Assembly: GCA_022497155.1 (NCBI GenBank)
Contig: MU385736.1
Coordinates: 372,001 to 436,000, forward strand
DNA length: 64,000 nucleotides
From: Whalleya microplaca
Lineage: Eukaryota; Ascomycota; Sordariomycetes; Xylariales; Xylariaceae
Direction of reading: 5' to 3'
The first letter of the stretch is position 1. Each line of letters opens with the position of its first letter. Shown here piece after piece: positions 49,263 through 61,563 of the stretch. The notes below the pieces were generated by a model. That model searched no databases. It was not told the DNA's origin and saw only the letters and a list, made by a program, of their open reading frames with translations. Made by a program: the position numbers and the translations under genes.

Positions 49263-50067
49263 TCATACGATCATCTGCGCAACACCCGCGCCGCCAAGCG
49301 TCTTGCTTCCGACGAAGGCTTGGCCCTTGAGACCGGCAAGAGCGTAGCAGAGACCCGTGAGGGTAAGTACGACGGCTGCCGCGATAAGGCTGCTGACACC
49401 AATAGTGAGACTCAGCCACTGGACGAGGGCCATGACGCCGTAGGTGGCAGCTCGCATGTAATTGGTCGAGACCCTGCGAATCGCAGCATCGAAGGAGGCT
49501 GAAGTAGGGCAGATTCGGAGCAGGAGCGGGACTTCAATGAAGAGGATGATGAAACAGAAGACGCTGGTGGAGTTAGATAAATCAGTCACTGTCTCTCAAG
49601 GCAAGCGCTACAGAAGGCCAACTTACAGGGCGAAGATGGCGAAGATGATGAGAAGGAACTTGACCAAGTTGAAGAGGTTGGCGATACCCAGCGCAAAGCA
49701 TAGGATCATGGACAGGATTCCGAGCCTAGTTAGGGGAGTCAATGTTAGCTTGCGATAGTAAGTAAGTCAGGAGTTATGAGTGAGGTGTCAGTGAAGTGGG
49801 ATGTCATGTTGCTTTGTCGCTTCAACAGCCTAAGCGCCATTGAACTGTATTTGTGTATATAGGAGGGATCACAAGTCTGAACATAGCTAGCATGTTGGAG
49901 GATGGAAGGGAGTGCAGCAACGTTATGGAGCGTGAGGCTTAAGTGTGAGGCTTACCATTGTCCGTAGATGCCTGGTTCTGATGTCAGCTTCTACATAGTC
50001 AATATTGGTCTGGCGCGGTTGCGAACTTACTGAAGTTTCTCGTCGCGAACTCGTCTTTGATAGACAT
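49263..50067 (-). CDS. TVP18: Golgi membrane protein Tvp18
   Basis: Model: complement(join(49263..49563,49627..49725,49956..49971,50031..50067)), 150 aa, the family's usual length. The spliced start MSIKDEFATRNFSIYGQW and the end GSKTLGGAGVAQMIV match Tvp18. Four membrane segments are visible (WLGILSMILCFALGIANLF; FLLIIFAIF into VFCFIILF; YGVMALVQWLSLTIG; LIAAAVVLTLTGLCYAL). Tvp18 lies in late Golgi/Tvg vesicles and is thought to help vesicle trafficking. Exon 2 is only 16 nt and encodes the IYGQ segment, between introns of 59 and 230 nt. All splice ends are GT..AG. Confidence 0.93.
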
Positions 50068-52101
50068 GTTGACGATGTGTGCTGTAGAATCGTGTTTACT
50101 ATCGTATGATTGCGCAGAAAGGGAGCTGTCTCAGCAGATCTAGTGCTGATGACGACGACGGCTGATCGGAAGTGGACGGATACCGGGAATAGGTTTGCGA
50201 TTCAATGCGAAAGGGCAGTAGAGGAAAGAATAATCGTACGGGATTTATCGTTGGCGATAGGAATTCGATCCGGCGTCTACTCGCGATTGTAAGCTGTTGG
50301 TTTATGCGTACAGTGTATGTTATTCGCAGGTGATGTCGCTGTCAAACAATGGAAGGTTTTCAAAAAGAAGTGACTGTGCAGATGTATTGTGCAGATGTAT
50401 TGTGCAGATGTATTCTGTACAGATGGCCAATTGAGAGCTTGGGTGGATCTCACAAAAGGCGAGGCGCAAGAGGCCGCAAGAGGCGTGGCAGCTCAACACA
50501 GGGTAACACTCCAGACGCCGGAGGGAGGCACAGCGCCTAATAGGTAAGTAGCCAGGCAGCCAGGTAGCCTACTAGGTAGATACATAAATACATACATACA
50601 ACTTCGTAGCAGCCTTGCTTGCTGAAGAAATGGGACGTGCACGGTCCACTTGAGACTACTACAAGTAACATCGTTATATACATGTATTCTGTACAGATCT
50701 GTACGTAAGGTAAGTTCCGACTCCTCCATCCCAAGGTTCTTTCTTCCCAACCTGCCAACCTCGTATTTAAAATCTAAGGTACCTAGAATCTGTCACCCAG
50801 AACTGGAATGAACCAACTTGGCTGCTTGATCACAATTGACTATGAAACTACACTAGCTAGCGCCTTGAATAAGCACCTTCTATCTTGTCTCGACTTACTA
50901 GTTTGAAGGCGATCTAGTCAATAAGTTCCCCCGTTGACTAGTGATCTACAGAGTACTGATCTGTCAACTCTCGGCGTATCAAGGCTGTCAACAGCTAATA
51001 ATAAGCTTACGGCCGTGAAATATATTGCAGCGTCTAGCAAAAGAGTTGCCTAGCCTCTACAGTCCAATTATCAGGTAATCCAGGCCTTTAGGCATCTAGA
51101 TATTGCTATTGTGTCCTGGTCTTCTATACTTTGTGGCCTATAATCGTTTTATAGATTACGTGTATGTTTACGAGTCTGGCTGCTGCGCCATCGGCCGAAG
51201 AGTCCCCGCCACGGCTTACCTACTTCCAAGCTATGATGGTTATTCTTCCGCATATGTTGCCTGCTCCTCCAGGCTAATATCTACAATGTCATGATGTTGA
51301 CGAGAGAAAATGATACCTATGCCAGCAAAATGTCAAGCTGGTTGCGATTCCTCATTGGCCCCCAGTGTGACTGCGGGGATCCTTGTTAGTAGCACATTGA
51401 GTGATAACGGTTTTTCCGTGTTACAACCCCTATTCGGCCATCATTTGACTTATTAGGAATGAGTACCTAGGTAGTTGTTGCCATGGGAAACAAATGAGAC
51501 GCTAAGTATCTTTTACTAGACACACTTGCAGCTGCTGTCTAGGATTTTGGAGAAGCTAGCCTTGACATCAGGTATCAGAAGGAAGCCAATACTCTTAGCC
51601 CCATCTACACTGCGTTCTGTAAGTTGCAGATTCATATCGTGCTTGCGAAAGATTCGCAACTCGTCTAGCAACTTCTCCATCTACCTGTTCGGTGGACAAA
51701 TAATAAGCAACGTGGTCCATGGACTGTGAGAAACACAAGTGTGTGCTTCAAGATAGAAGGGGCAACTTTGAACTTATGGTACATTTGAGAGGCAATATAC
51801 GGTCTTCGCTTCTCCTCACTTGCAAAGTATCCCGTCTACTCACGTGAAAATGGCATGACTTTTTCGGCTTCACCGAGTGCTCGACATCTTAAGAAATCTT
51901 TACTTCCTATGCTGCCGCCAACAACTTATGTTACCTATGAATAAAGGATACATATCTGTATTGTAAGCCATACTGATTTTGACTTTATAGATATCCAGGC
52001 GGTTGCTTTCCAAACAACCATGACGAGCTTTGAGACCTAAGCAGGATTCACTCGAGATTGAAACACCGAAAGAAAGCTCCTTGTGGCTGTCCTCGAAGAC
52101 A
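50068..52101. other. Divergent intergenic region between TVP18 and the CYP7/8-like P450
   Basis: About 2 kb, AT-rich, with no gene recognised. It has three perfect 13-bp tandem units (TGTGCAGATGTAT) at 50375-50413, listed separately, and CATA/CCTA simple sequence near 50550-50600. Confidence 0.6.
50375..50413. repeat. 13-bp tandem repeat, three perfect units
   Basis: TGTGCAGATGTAT occurs three times head to tail. The 3' junction TATTCTGTACAGAT recurs about 270 bp further on, near 50685. Confidence 0.9.
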
Positions 52102-53783
52102 ATGGAATACCGTCTATTTTTCCCAGAAGGGTGGCCATTCTCGGCTGGTGCGACAGGCTTCATAGTCATACTCGCACTATATGCTGCAGTATACCTCCTC
52201 TCATCGAGGAAGGTTGACCCTCGAGAACCGCCAATAATTGCGTCCACCATTCCGCTGATTGGACATCCCCTGGGTATGGCATTGCTAGGGGGGAAATACG
52301 TCAAGAAGTTAGGGTATAATCATCATATGCTATATACCGTAACCATCACTCTTAACATATTCTTAGGTTGCGGAATCGGAATCTGCCAATCTTCACACTT
52401 CCGGTGCCAAACTCGCGTATCTACATCGTCACAGAACCATCTTTGGCCGCAGCAGTCCAGCGGGCATCCAAGACCCTCTCATTCACACCAATAGTCCCCG
52501 AAGTCACAGAGCGAGTGCTTGGACTAGACAAGACAACGATAGAGATTACGCGCAAGAATCTAGACCCAGGTCCCGGTGATGAGCGGGGATTTCTTGCCGA
52601 TATCCAGGATATGGTTTATGCTTGGCTTGGTCCTGGAAACTACCTGACTGAGATAACTCTAGATGCGACTCAGGAGCTAGAGAAAGAAATCGCAGCTTGC
52701 GTAGTCTCTCAAAACACAAATGCTGATAGCAATAAGCCCACGGATCTACTAGCCTGGGTCCGACATCTCGTCACTGTATCGACGGCGAAGTATTTATATG
52801 GACCTGAAAACCCCATCGCACTGCATCCAGAGCTCGAAGATGCCTTCTGGGACTTTGACCACGGCCTGGGAGCACTGCTCATGAATATACTTCCGTCCAT
52901 TACTGCAAGCAAGGCCTATAAAGGGAGAGAAAAGCTTTCCAAAGCACTTGTTGACTACCTCGAAGCGGGGAAGCACAAGATGGGATCGAAGGTCATACAG
53001 AAGCGCGTCGAGCTGGCACTGGAGCACGGGTGGACGCTTCGAATGGCAGCTCGCTCCGAGCTCTCCTTTCTCTTCGCCGGCATCGTGAACGCCACGACTT
53101 CGACATTCTGGATCCTGCTGCAGATCTTCGCGGACCCCGAACTCCTCGCCACAGTCCGAGGCGAGATCGAGGCCGTCCTCGAACCCAAACATGAAGCTCC
53201 AGATCAAAAAGTAGAACCTACTTTCAGGCTCAGCATCCACAACCTACGAGACCGCTGTCCCATGCTCGTGGCCGTGTACCGCGAGTGTCTGCGCCTCGGC
53301 TCCGACACCTACTCCACGCGGGTGGTGAAGGAGAACACGCTGCTAGCCGACCGCTACTTCCTGAAGAAGAACGCCGTCGTCCAGATCGCCGGCGGCGTCA
53401 TCCACGCGGACAAGAGCATCTGGGGCGACGACGTCGAGACGTTCAACCCCCGCCGATTCCTGGATAAGCAGCGACAGCCCGCCGGCCCCGGTGGCGGCAA
53501 GCCGACCCCGATCCACCCGGCCGCCTTCCGCGCCTTCGGCGGCGGCAAGACGCTGTGTCCCGGGCGACACTTTGCCATGAACGAGATCCTCAGCTTCGTC
53601 GCCCTCGTCGTTCTGCAGTTCGACATGAAAGCCCCCGACGGGGGCCGGATCGAGGTACCCAGGAAGAACGACGGCGTCTTGCCCGTGCATATTCTGGAAC
53701 CTGAGCACCCCGTCCAGGTCGTTATCTCAAAGCGGGCAGACGGCCTTGCGACAGGTGCGGTGGACATTGATTTCGTTATGTGA
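52102..53783 (+). CDS. Cytochrome P450, CYP7/CYP8-like with atypical I-helix
   Basis: Model: join(52102..52313,52367..53783), 542 aa; one 53-nt intron. An N-terminal membrane anchor (GFIVILALYAAVYLL) precedes PPIIASTIPLIGHPLGMALLGG. The I-helix reads FAGIVNATTSTFW, lacking the usual acid-alcohol (D/E-T) pair. This resembles the NTxPATFW pattern of CYP7/CYP8 sterol hydroxylases and prostacyclin synthase. The K-helix motif is ECLR, and the heme ligand is Cys468 in AFGGGKTLCPGRHF. Members of this clade hydroxylate sterol-like substrates or rearrange peroxides. The substrate here is unknown. Coding GC rises sharply in the 3' half. It could belong with the right-hand metabolic genes, but an F-box gene lies between. 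Confidence 0.9.
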
Positions 53784-54313
53784 GGGTGTAAATTGTTGGC
53801 ACTTGTGTACGTACGGGATATCATTGGAAGAAAAGCAGCTGGTCTGGGAAGGCTCGGAAATTGCGGAATTGAAGTATTGTTATATTAACGCTCATCTATC
53901 TCTTACATTGCATCGGTTTCCAATAGGTGTGTATACCCTCATACCATTAATGCGGAGCCTAGTCTATAGCTCAATTCTTACAGTTACGGTATAATTACTA
54001 GCTCTGTGGTCTATAATTATCTAATTCAAACACCCATCTATCGCTCCCAGTTCCATGTTGACCACGTGTCTGTGTATTGAAGTTCTCGAGGTAGCGATTT
54101 CTATTGTTGAAGGAGAACATCATATCTTTCAATTCTCCCCAGAAGTTTATTTTAATGAAAAGAGACGATACATTATTGGCAAACACCCCAGCGAAAACAA
54201 CACAAATACGTCCGTTCTAAGACATGGCAGCTATTCCCTCACCCCTACCTACCCCATCAGAAATCTCGAGCCCATCCACGCGCAAGTGACCTCGGCAATC
54301 CAGAGCCCGCACT
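53784..54313. other. Intergenic between convergent P450 and F-box gene
   Basis: 530 bp of AT-rich 3' flanking sequence. No gene seen. Confidence 0.6.
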
Positions 54314-56209
54314 TCAGTGGGCATGCAAATGCAGCCACTCATCCAACCGATGGCGTCTCGCCTCGGCGCCGACACCATGATCCGGACAACGATGGGTCGG
54401 GTTCTGGATGCGAATGGGCGGCACGCGCTGGCACATCGCCACGTCGGGCACGGCCGCGCCATCCCCGGTCTCGATGACCGCTACGTTCCCGCCCACGCGC
54501 ACCTGTCCCCCACACAGATCCTTGGCCAGCACGGGTCGCCGCCCGCTGCTCTGCACCGTGACTTCCGCGAGCATGGCCGAGAGCCCCACGAAGAGCGTCG
54601 GCGAGTCGTCCGACGGCTTCGCCAGCGAGTACACGGGCGACGTCCCGCTCGTGGGCCCCGTCGGCAGGTAGATGTTGCAGTTGGGGCGGTAGAAGTCGTG
54701 GCGGGACAGCGCGTGCCAGCGGCACGGGTGCCCGGTTAGGTGGTCGCAGCTGGTGCGGTCGTCGGGGAAGAATGGCTCGGTCACGAATGTCGGCGGCTTG
54801 GGCGTCGGAGACGGGCGGTCGTTGCCGCAGGCGAGAGATTCCGTGTGGTAGTAGCCCTTTGGCCAGCGGAAGTCGAAGATTTTCAGCAGCTGGTTGTAAG
54901 CGCCCCCTGCGACGAAGCGCTCTAGGCCGTAGGATAGCAGGGCGTTTATCGGAGTCGCGACATCGAAGTTGTCCTGGTAGATCCGGTCGTACGCAGACGG
55001 GGTCCGGAGGTCCTGGAGGCGGATAGTGCCGTCATCCCATGAACTCAGGAGAGTGTTTCCTCCGCCGTGGGCGACCGAGCTCAAGTCCACAGGCAGCAAC
55101 GCTCTGACCGTTCTAGGATGAGAGTCCCCGGGGATATAATTTTCGGCCACCTTCGCCACTGTCGATACCTTTACCCCCGTCGGAGTTAATCTGAGATATT
55201 GAAGTGGATTAAACGCCTTGTTCAAACCGATGGCCAGTGTATCTTGGTTCACGAACTTCACAGATCGAATGAATTCGAATTGTATGGACGCCGCTTGCTT
55301 CAACCCAATGGCATCTGTAGGTTCAATGCAAGGTGCTTCCTCTACCACGGGAAGGCCATTACTAGTCCCATTAAGAGTCTCCCTTTGGTGCCCATCGAGT
55401 GCGTAGAACAGAATGTTGTCCTTAGTTCCAGTCGCTATCGAGCTGTCATTGTGGTTAGTATCGAATGACTGGATGGCCGTCTGATCTATTGTATGTTCCG
55501 CTGTAGAGGATGGTCGAAAGTGTAGAAGCGTACGGCCAAATTGCGAAGCGTCCGTTGATAGTAGGCGAAGGTCGCCATTGGTCCTGCCTACTAGCACTTC
55601 CGGACTGTCTCCCTGGTTGCGCGCGCTATCTCTGAGTATAGATATAGACGTTGTATCGTCTTTTCCAGGGCGATGTCCAACTTGAGAGCCCTTATGAGAG
55701 TGCCATATCTCAGATTCACTTTCGGTACCTCGCTTCTGCCGCACTCGGGCAACGATGTCTTCTCCTCTACCCCATATCACAAGCTCTTCCCGAAAGCTAC
55801 CGTAGCGCCGGAGTTGGGCATCTACTATGATGTTCCCAGGTATTGATTGAGAAGGATCACGTATGGCGCCTGAGTGATATCTGTTCCTCCGAGATCGGGT
55901 CTTTTCTGGCGGCATGAGAGAATCGACGATGAAAGCTCGCCTATCCCAGTCCCTTGACTGCGTAGTCAGCGACCGCGCAAGTTCCTTCCAGTCATCATCA
56001 GATTCGGCTTCTGGGAGTGAGAGGCTCTTAAAGCAGGTTTTCACGAATATACGCCACCCACTTGCGGAAACAAGGTGACCTAAACCTTTGCTCGTCGATG
56101 CAAGATGAGCAACGCTCCGGGCTGTATCAAGATATGAGAAAATGATAAAAAGGATATCGGTAGGCAATGTATCGAGTCTCGGAGACTCTGAAATGGTTAA
56201 GGACTCCAT
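54314..56209 (-). CDS. F-box protein with WD40-like repeats
   Basis: Single exon, 631 aa. An F-box lies near the N-terminus (LDTLPTDILFIIFSYLDTA, then VAHLASTSKGLGHLV). The rest contains WD-like blades, for example LLSSWDDGTIRLQDLR, RFVAGGAYNQLLKIFDFRW and SSIATGTKDNILFYALDG. F-box proteins of this layout are substrate receptors of SCF ubiquitin ligases; the target is unknown. The last ~45 residues (after VPDVAMCQRVPP) are basic and His-rich and look less protein-like. An overlapping frame at 54217-54462 on the same strand could mean an unseen short intron or a drifted C-terminus. The start is the first ATG, 10 codons before the F-box. Confidence 0.85.
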   Translation of the reverse strand: MESLTISESPRLDTLPTDILFIIFSYLDTARSVAHLASTSKGLGHLVSASGWRIFVKTCFKSLSLPEAESDDDWKELARSLTTQSRDWDRRAFIVDSLMPPEKTRSRRNRYHSGAIRDPSQSIPGNIIVDAQLRRYGSFREELVIWGRGEDIVARVRQKRGTESESEIWHSHKGSQVGHRPGKDDTTSISILRDSARNQGDSPEVLVGRTNGDLRLLSTDASQFGRTLLHFRPSSTAEHTIDQTAIQSFDTNHNDSSIATGTKDNILFYALDGHQRETLNGTSNGLPVVEEAPCIEPTDAIGLKQAASIQFEFIRSVKFVNQDTLAIGLNKAFNPLQYLRLTPTGVKVSTVAKVAENYIPGDSHPRTVRALLPVDLSSVAHGGGNTLLSSWDDGTIRLQDLRTPSAYDRIYQDNFDVATPINALLSYGLERFVAGGAYNQLLKIFDFRWPKGYYHTESLACGNDRPSPTPKPPTFVTEPFFPDDRTSCDHLTGHPCRWHALSRHDFYRPNCNIYLPTGPTSGTSPVYSLAKPSDDSPTLFVGLSAMLAEVTVQSSGRRPVLAKDLCGGQVRVGGNVAVIETGDGAAVPDVAMCQRVPPIRIQNPTHRCPDHGVGAEARRHRLDEWLHLHAH

Positions 56210-57056
56210 GTGTGCTGTATCATAAGCGTGGGGAGGCCTTTGAGGGCGAAGGTTGGGTTTTATCAGATTAGATATATTGTTATCAGGTATGACGTCGATT
56301 TGCCACAGCCTCTAATAAAGTCGCGTATAAAATTAGCTAGCCTTTATCGTCCTGATCACAGTTGATTTGCTAAATAAAGTCATTTCGATCAATCCACTCA
56401 GACTTCGTAGAATTATCTATAAAGAGAGGAGTCACAATTTGCTTGGGAGTCTGGAGAGTTTGTGCGATATTGGTTAGGTAACCGCTGAAGGGAGCTTATA
56501 TTAGTGGGTCAACACATTTCAGTCCATGCATATATCCAGTCTGTAACCAATACATGTATTATGATGATGAGTCAGGGTTTCAAACTAGATTCATTCAATC
56601 TTTATAACAGTCATAATATCCATATTCAAATACAAGTTTTTGGGTATAGGTACTCGCCCAGGGATATTGGTGTTTTTTTCTTTATATTCTACCATTTGTA
56701 ACGAGTTTTTATACTAAAGCTTCATCGAGCCTCTATATGAGAGTAACCCCATCGAATCCTGTTATAACAGTAGACCCGTTTTAAAAATATAGGTCGGAAA
56801 ACATACCTAGGTAGTCACTTTTCTTTATATAAAACAAAGCATCTAGTAAAAAGCCCTCATGTTGCCTTTCTGATAGTGTGGAGCTTATGATAGTGTCTCC
56901 TTGTACTATGTAAAATTACATTTGATTTTCTGAGTGTTCTCTTACTGACCTCTGAAGCCCACCATTTCTTTGGAAGAGCCAAAGGGACCCAGGAGTATGC
57001 TAATAATTATTGTGCTACTTGGCATGGAACCGATGCACTGCTGCAAAGAAACATAC
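56210..57056. other. Intergenic upstream of F-box gene and downstream of the decarboxylase
   Basis: AT-rich, no gene recognised. Confidence 0.6.
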
Positions 57057-58923
57057 TTATAACTTCGCACTCAAGCTGGCTTTCAGACCTTTCTCTGCAA
57101 TGAGCTTATGTCCCAGCTCAACTACCTCGGCCAGCAGCAGTCTAACATTGTCAATAGTTGTTAAAGGGTTGCCATTCACTGCAGCATATTGAGTTAGCAA
57201 GTACGCTTCATACAAAACTAGAAACCATTGGAAGTATTTGAAAGCTCAGGAGCCTAGCTTGGGAGATAATATCCCTTCAGTTGACGCAACTGGGAGATTT
57301 TCACACAAAACAGAAGAGGCTGGGCGAAGGGACGATCAAAGCTACTTACTGGTCCGCAGCACAAAGACCGGGTGGTTCTCCGGTATCAGTGAGTGTGGAA
57401 CACGTCGTAAAGGAAACCCATGGATGAAGAACTTGCCGCCATTCTGGATGGTCATCTTGATCGTCTTATTGATCTCATTAAGTTTATCCATCTCACTTGG
57501 CTGCAGCCGCGTCCCGCGTCGCTGCATACTCTCCGGCATGAATAGCATAATGCAGGCGTTGATATCCGTCTTGTTCAGAAGAATCAGGTCGGGATTGCGG
57601 CGGACTTCTTCCTGGATTTGAGCTGTTAGTTTTAGGCGGTCATCGATCAGGCGCTCGATCCCTTCTTGTCCGAAGTATTTCATCGTCGCCCAAAGCTTGA
57701 GCGCATCGAAAGCTTTCGAGCCGATGAAGGGCGTTATCTGTCCCAGAGACCATTGAGTCTTGAGAATTAGCTCCGTCGTAGCACCAACTTTTGCCAATGC
57801 TATTTACCAAGTCAGCTAAGATACTGAAGCGTCTATTTCTGACACCTACTCGCAGGATCCTTGAACAGCACAAATGAGCAAGTATACGTCACCCACAAGG
57901 CCTTGTGAGGATCTATCGTCACGGAATCAGCCTTCTCAATTCCCTTGAGCTTATGACGGTGTGTCCTGGAAAACGCCAGGCAGCTACCATGGCAAGCATC
58001 CACATGGAACCAGACTTTCTTCTTTTGAAGGATATCGGCGATTTCGCTCAAGTTATCGATGCACACTAAGTCCAATCAGAATCCCACGTTCACTTTCATC
58101 AATCCCGATGCTTGAGTGTTTACTCACTAGTTCGTGAGTCTCCAGCATAAGCTACGCAAGCCATTACATGGCGCCCCGCAGCCCGTTCCTCGTCTATGCA
58201 CCTTTCGAGCTCTGGGAGGATAATGCGGAAGTTGTCATCAACGGGCACTCTCACGACGTTGGCCCCACCCAGACTGAGCGATGATAGAGCAGATCGGATT
58301 GAGTAATGCTCGATGACATCAGGCACAAGAACGCGGACATCACGAGGGAGCACAGGCAGTCCATCCAGGCCGGACCCAGGGAACGTTGCCTCGCGCGCCG
58401 CAATCAGCGCTATGGCGTTGCTCAGGCTACCACCAACGGTCAGAATCCCGCCAATCTCCAGCGCATTGTTGTACATGCTGGGTACTGTGTATCCCAAGTT
58501 GTCTCTAAGCCAGTGAACAACTTCCATCTCCGTAAATGTTGCAGATGGCGAAGTGACGTCCTGGTTGCACAGGTTCTGGCCTAGGAGGGGAATCATCAAC
58601 GCTGCGCCCAAACTGGGCACGCTGTTCCCAGAGTCTGGAAAGCCGACCCAGTTGGGAGAACCCCAGTGAACGCTTCCGCGGGCAATGTCGCGGAACTGGG
58701 CCAGCAGATCATCGTACGCTGCTCCGGTCTTGGGCAAGTTCGAGAACTGCACCGACGATGGTGTCGGCCGGGCGTCATCACGGACGTGAGGCTGTGCCCG
58801 GAACTCGAGGCCTATCTTCAGGATCTTCTGGAAGAAGTCGTTTACTTGTGGAGAGTTAGCCTCGAAGGGGCCCATGAAGTCCTGCTCCCCATTTTTGCCA
58901 AGGAAGGCACCCTTGTCAGACAT
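57057..58923 (-). CDS. PLP-dependent group II amino-acid decarboxylase
   Basis: Model: complement(join(57057..57178,57350..57799,57850..58065,58128..58923)), 527 aa. Features of the aromatic amino acid/glutamate/cysteine-sulfinate decarboxylase family: HWGSPNWVGFPDSGNSVPS, TFTEMEVVHWLRD, the GGSLSNAIAL phosphate loop, WFHVDACHG and PLP-binding Lys320 in TIDPHKALW. The C-terminal domain ends in NGNPLTTIDNVRLLLAEV. These enzymes decarboxylate an L-amino acid to an amine and CO2 in the cytosol. The substrate is not predictable by eye; the sequence is not the classical GAD of fungal primary metabolism. It diverges from the MFS transporter gene over a 714-bp region, consistent with co-regulation. 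The intron phases and branch sites (CTGAC, CTAAC) support the splice sites. Confidence 0.9.
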
Positions 58924-59637
58924 GGCTCAGCAGAAGAAGTAAGTGGAGGACTTCTTTTGATTTAACGATATTCTGAAGGAATCAAATGTGCTCTGTCGAA
59001 AGAAACGAGTGAGGCAACTCTGTTATAAGAGCTACTCAATGAAGGGTATCGGCTTCATCTTATTAATCATCATAGGACAGCCAGAAAGTCCCCGTCTTAC
59101 GTTATCCATCACGAGGACAGTGTGAGAGTCCTGAGGGGTAGTCATCCATCCCCTATATGTCTCAGTACAGGAGGTGCCCCGGTATAACTTCATAGAGAGG
59201 GATATTCTGTTCCGTCGTGCATGTCGTCAGCATTCTCCTCAATCAGTTAGTCGCTGGGGACGACATGCGGGAGGTGGAGAAATCCTTCCAGGCAACTAAG
59301 AGCTTTGAGGAACAGTCTGCATCAAAACCGTTCTTTGTTGTTGTTTTGTGTACCGAGAGTTGATATGTCAGATTCCTATAGTCAAACCATCTACTCTTGA
59401 GTGGCTCTTATATAGGGACGCGGGGCTTCCCATTCATGGGCCCCGCTGCCAATGGAAAGACTGCAACCTCGTCCCAGCCCTACGCCATGTTAATATACAG
59501 TTCGCGTCCGAAATCGGCTAGGATTGGCGTTCGAGCTTGATAGGAAACGGGTGTTTGCTAATAAATAACTCCCGAAACTCAATTTGTGAAACCTGGAGTA
59601 ATGTAGCATCTCACCGCATCTTTTGTTTCTCTTTGAC
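58924..59637. promoter_or_regulatory. Bidirectional promoter region of decarboxylase and MFS transporter
   Basis: 714 bp between the two start codons, the only space for both promoters. I found no convincing factor site by eye, and no ORF. Confidence 0.5.
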
Positions 59638-61040
59638 ATGGACGAGAAAAGCACAAGTCGAGCGAACAATGTCTCTGCTAGTAATGATACTGAGCACGTA
59701 ACTGACGATAGACGGATCGAGGATCCGCCTGATGGAGGGGTCGGATGGCTTCAAGTTCTTGTAGCCCAGTACGGAATCACTCTTATGCCTCTCATTGTTG
59801 CATTGACTTACTAAGCCCATCTGGTTTTCAGTCTTACTCTTTTCAACAACTTTGGCTATTTCAACAGCTTCGGCATCTTTGAACAATACTACTCGACACG
59901 GCTAGGGCTTGATCTTTCAGCACTATCTTGGACGGGGAGCATCCAAGTTTTCTTGCTGCTTGGTATCGGGATCTTCACGGGGCGCCTGTTCGATGCCGGC
60001 TACTTCCGTAGCTTAGTTGTTGCCGGCTCGGTCCTGCAGCTGCTAGGCACCTTCATGACATCGTTAGCAACTAGCTACTGGCAGATTTTCCTAGCACAAG
60101 GATTAGCTACCGGCATAGGCGCAGGTCTTATGTACTGCCCGATCATGGCAAACGTTTCGACGTATTTTGACAAGAAGCGCGCCCTAGCTATCGCTCTCGT
60201 CACCAGCGGCACGGCTACCGGTGGCGTTGTCTATCCCGTTATTGCGCAGCAGTTGCTGTCTAAGGCCGGCTTTGAGTGGACTGTACGGTGTATGGGCTTC
60301 GTAATGTTGTTCAATTTTGCCATTATTATAGTATTTGCGCGCCGACGATTACCACCTCGACCAAGTGGGCCACTGCTTGAGCTGGACGCATTCAAGGAGC
60401 TGCCGTACACGTTATTCTCAGTGGGAATATTCCTGAGTCTCTGGGCGGTTTATATTGGCTACACATATGTACGTGGTCCCTGGCACTATCGCTGCAGTCT
60501 CTTGGCTAATTTAGGGCGGCCTTGGAACAGATCAACCATTATGGAGTAGCAGTAGTTGGCATAGACTCAAGTACGTCTCTGAGTCTCCTCCTAATACTTA
60601 ACGCACTGGGCTGCCCGGGCCGGATAATTCCAGCTCTGATATCTGATGCTTTCACCGGCCCCTTCCAGACGGTACTGCCCCTGGTCTTCAGCTCCGGGAT
60701 TTTGTACTTCGGCTGGATGGGCATCCGGTCATGGGCAAGTTTACTTGCATTTGCGGTACTATTCGGGTTCGTCAATGGTGGCGTGCAGGGCATGTTGATG
60801 GCAGGACTTCCAAGTCTGACGACAGATCTGGGCAAGATGGGCACCAGAACGGGCATGATTCTGTCCATCGCCTCCGTCGCGACACTAACGGGCCCGCCGG
60901 TGGCCGGGGCACTAATTGAGGCCGGCGACGGCCGATATACATATCTGCAAATATGGGGTGGGTGCTCCATGATCGTCAGCGCTTGCTTTCTACTGGGAGC
61001 TAGTCTCACGCGGCGGCTCAAAGTGGATATATCAACTTGA
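59638..61040 (+). CDS. MFS transporter, monocarboxylate-type
   Basis: Model: join(59638..59768,59832..60468,60531..61040), 425 aa. The PPDGGVGWLQVL signature before the first membrane segment is typical of monocarboxylate-type (MCP) MFS proteins. The spliced junction gives LVAHLTLFNNFGYFNSFGIF. About twelve membrane segments are visible. Loop motifs include GRLFDAGYFR between the second and third segments, YFDKKRALAIALVTSGTATGG, and NALGCPGRIIPALISDAFTGP in the second half. It would move a small acid or a metabolite across the plasma or vacuolar membrane. Intron 2 uses GTACGT and the acceptor GGAACAG. The nearer TTTAG acceptor would break the frame. The divergent decarboxylase and the P450 downstream make a role in exporting or importing a pathway compound likely, but this is inference. 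Confidence 0.88.
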
Positions 61041-61285
61041 GACATTCACTTAACTGAGCTACAGACGCTGGTGTTTATACTTACTCAACCTTAGCTGGTG
61101 CCTGTTGAATCGAATAAACCCAGACAGTTATAAGGTTGTGAGAACAAAGATATATCCGCTTTAGAAATTGAGAGATAAGATAGATAAGAGATACCGCATA
61201 TAAGGATGAAAGCATCCCGAATATTGCATCAGCACAGATCATTTGCAATGGTGGGAGTTTAACTTTGATCATCACTTGGTCAAGG

Positions 61286-61347
61286 TACGGAGGTGCCTTT
61301 CAAAAGTCTGGGCCATACAGCAACCCCTGCTAGCTGTCAGCCATCTG
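61286..61347 (+). repeat. Left arm of inverted repeat
   Basis: Starts TACGGAGGTGCCTTTC and matches, inverted, 61564-61625 with a few mismatches. The spacer is about 216 bp. Both arms translate in their own orientation to EVPFKSLGHT followed by a short tail with ASCQP. Confidence 0.85.
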
Positions 61348-61563
61348 AGAATCTTGCGGCACCAGCTGTCATCAAAAATGCCAAGCACAGTATGGACCAT
61401 ATGGGGTGACTATACCCCATAATCGCTACTATTCGCTAAATATCTGCAAGTATAGTACATTAATTACTATATCCTAGCGGTCGATCGCTATAACAGTAAG
61501 GTGTAAAATCCGTATCTAATGTTTTATTCGCACTTGACATAAACAGCTGCAATAAGGAGCTTG

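Noticed and set aside
60469..60515. TTTAG as acceptor of the second MFS intron
   Set aside because: Joining the only good donor (60469) to this acceptor shifts the frame; the acceptor at 60529-60530 keeps the family sequence.
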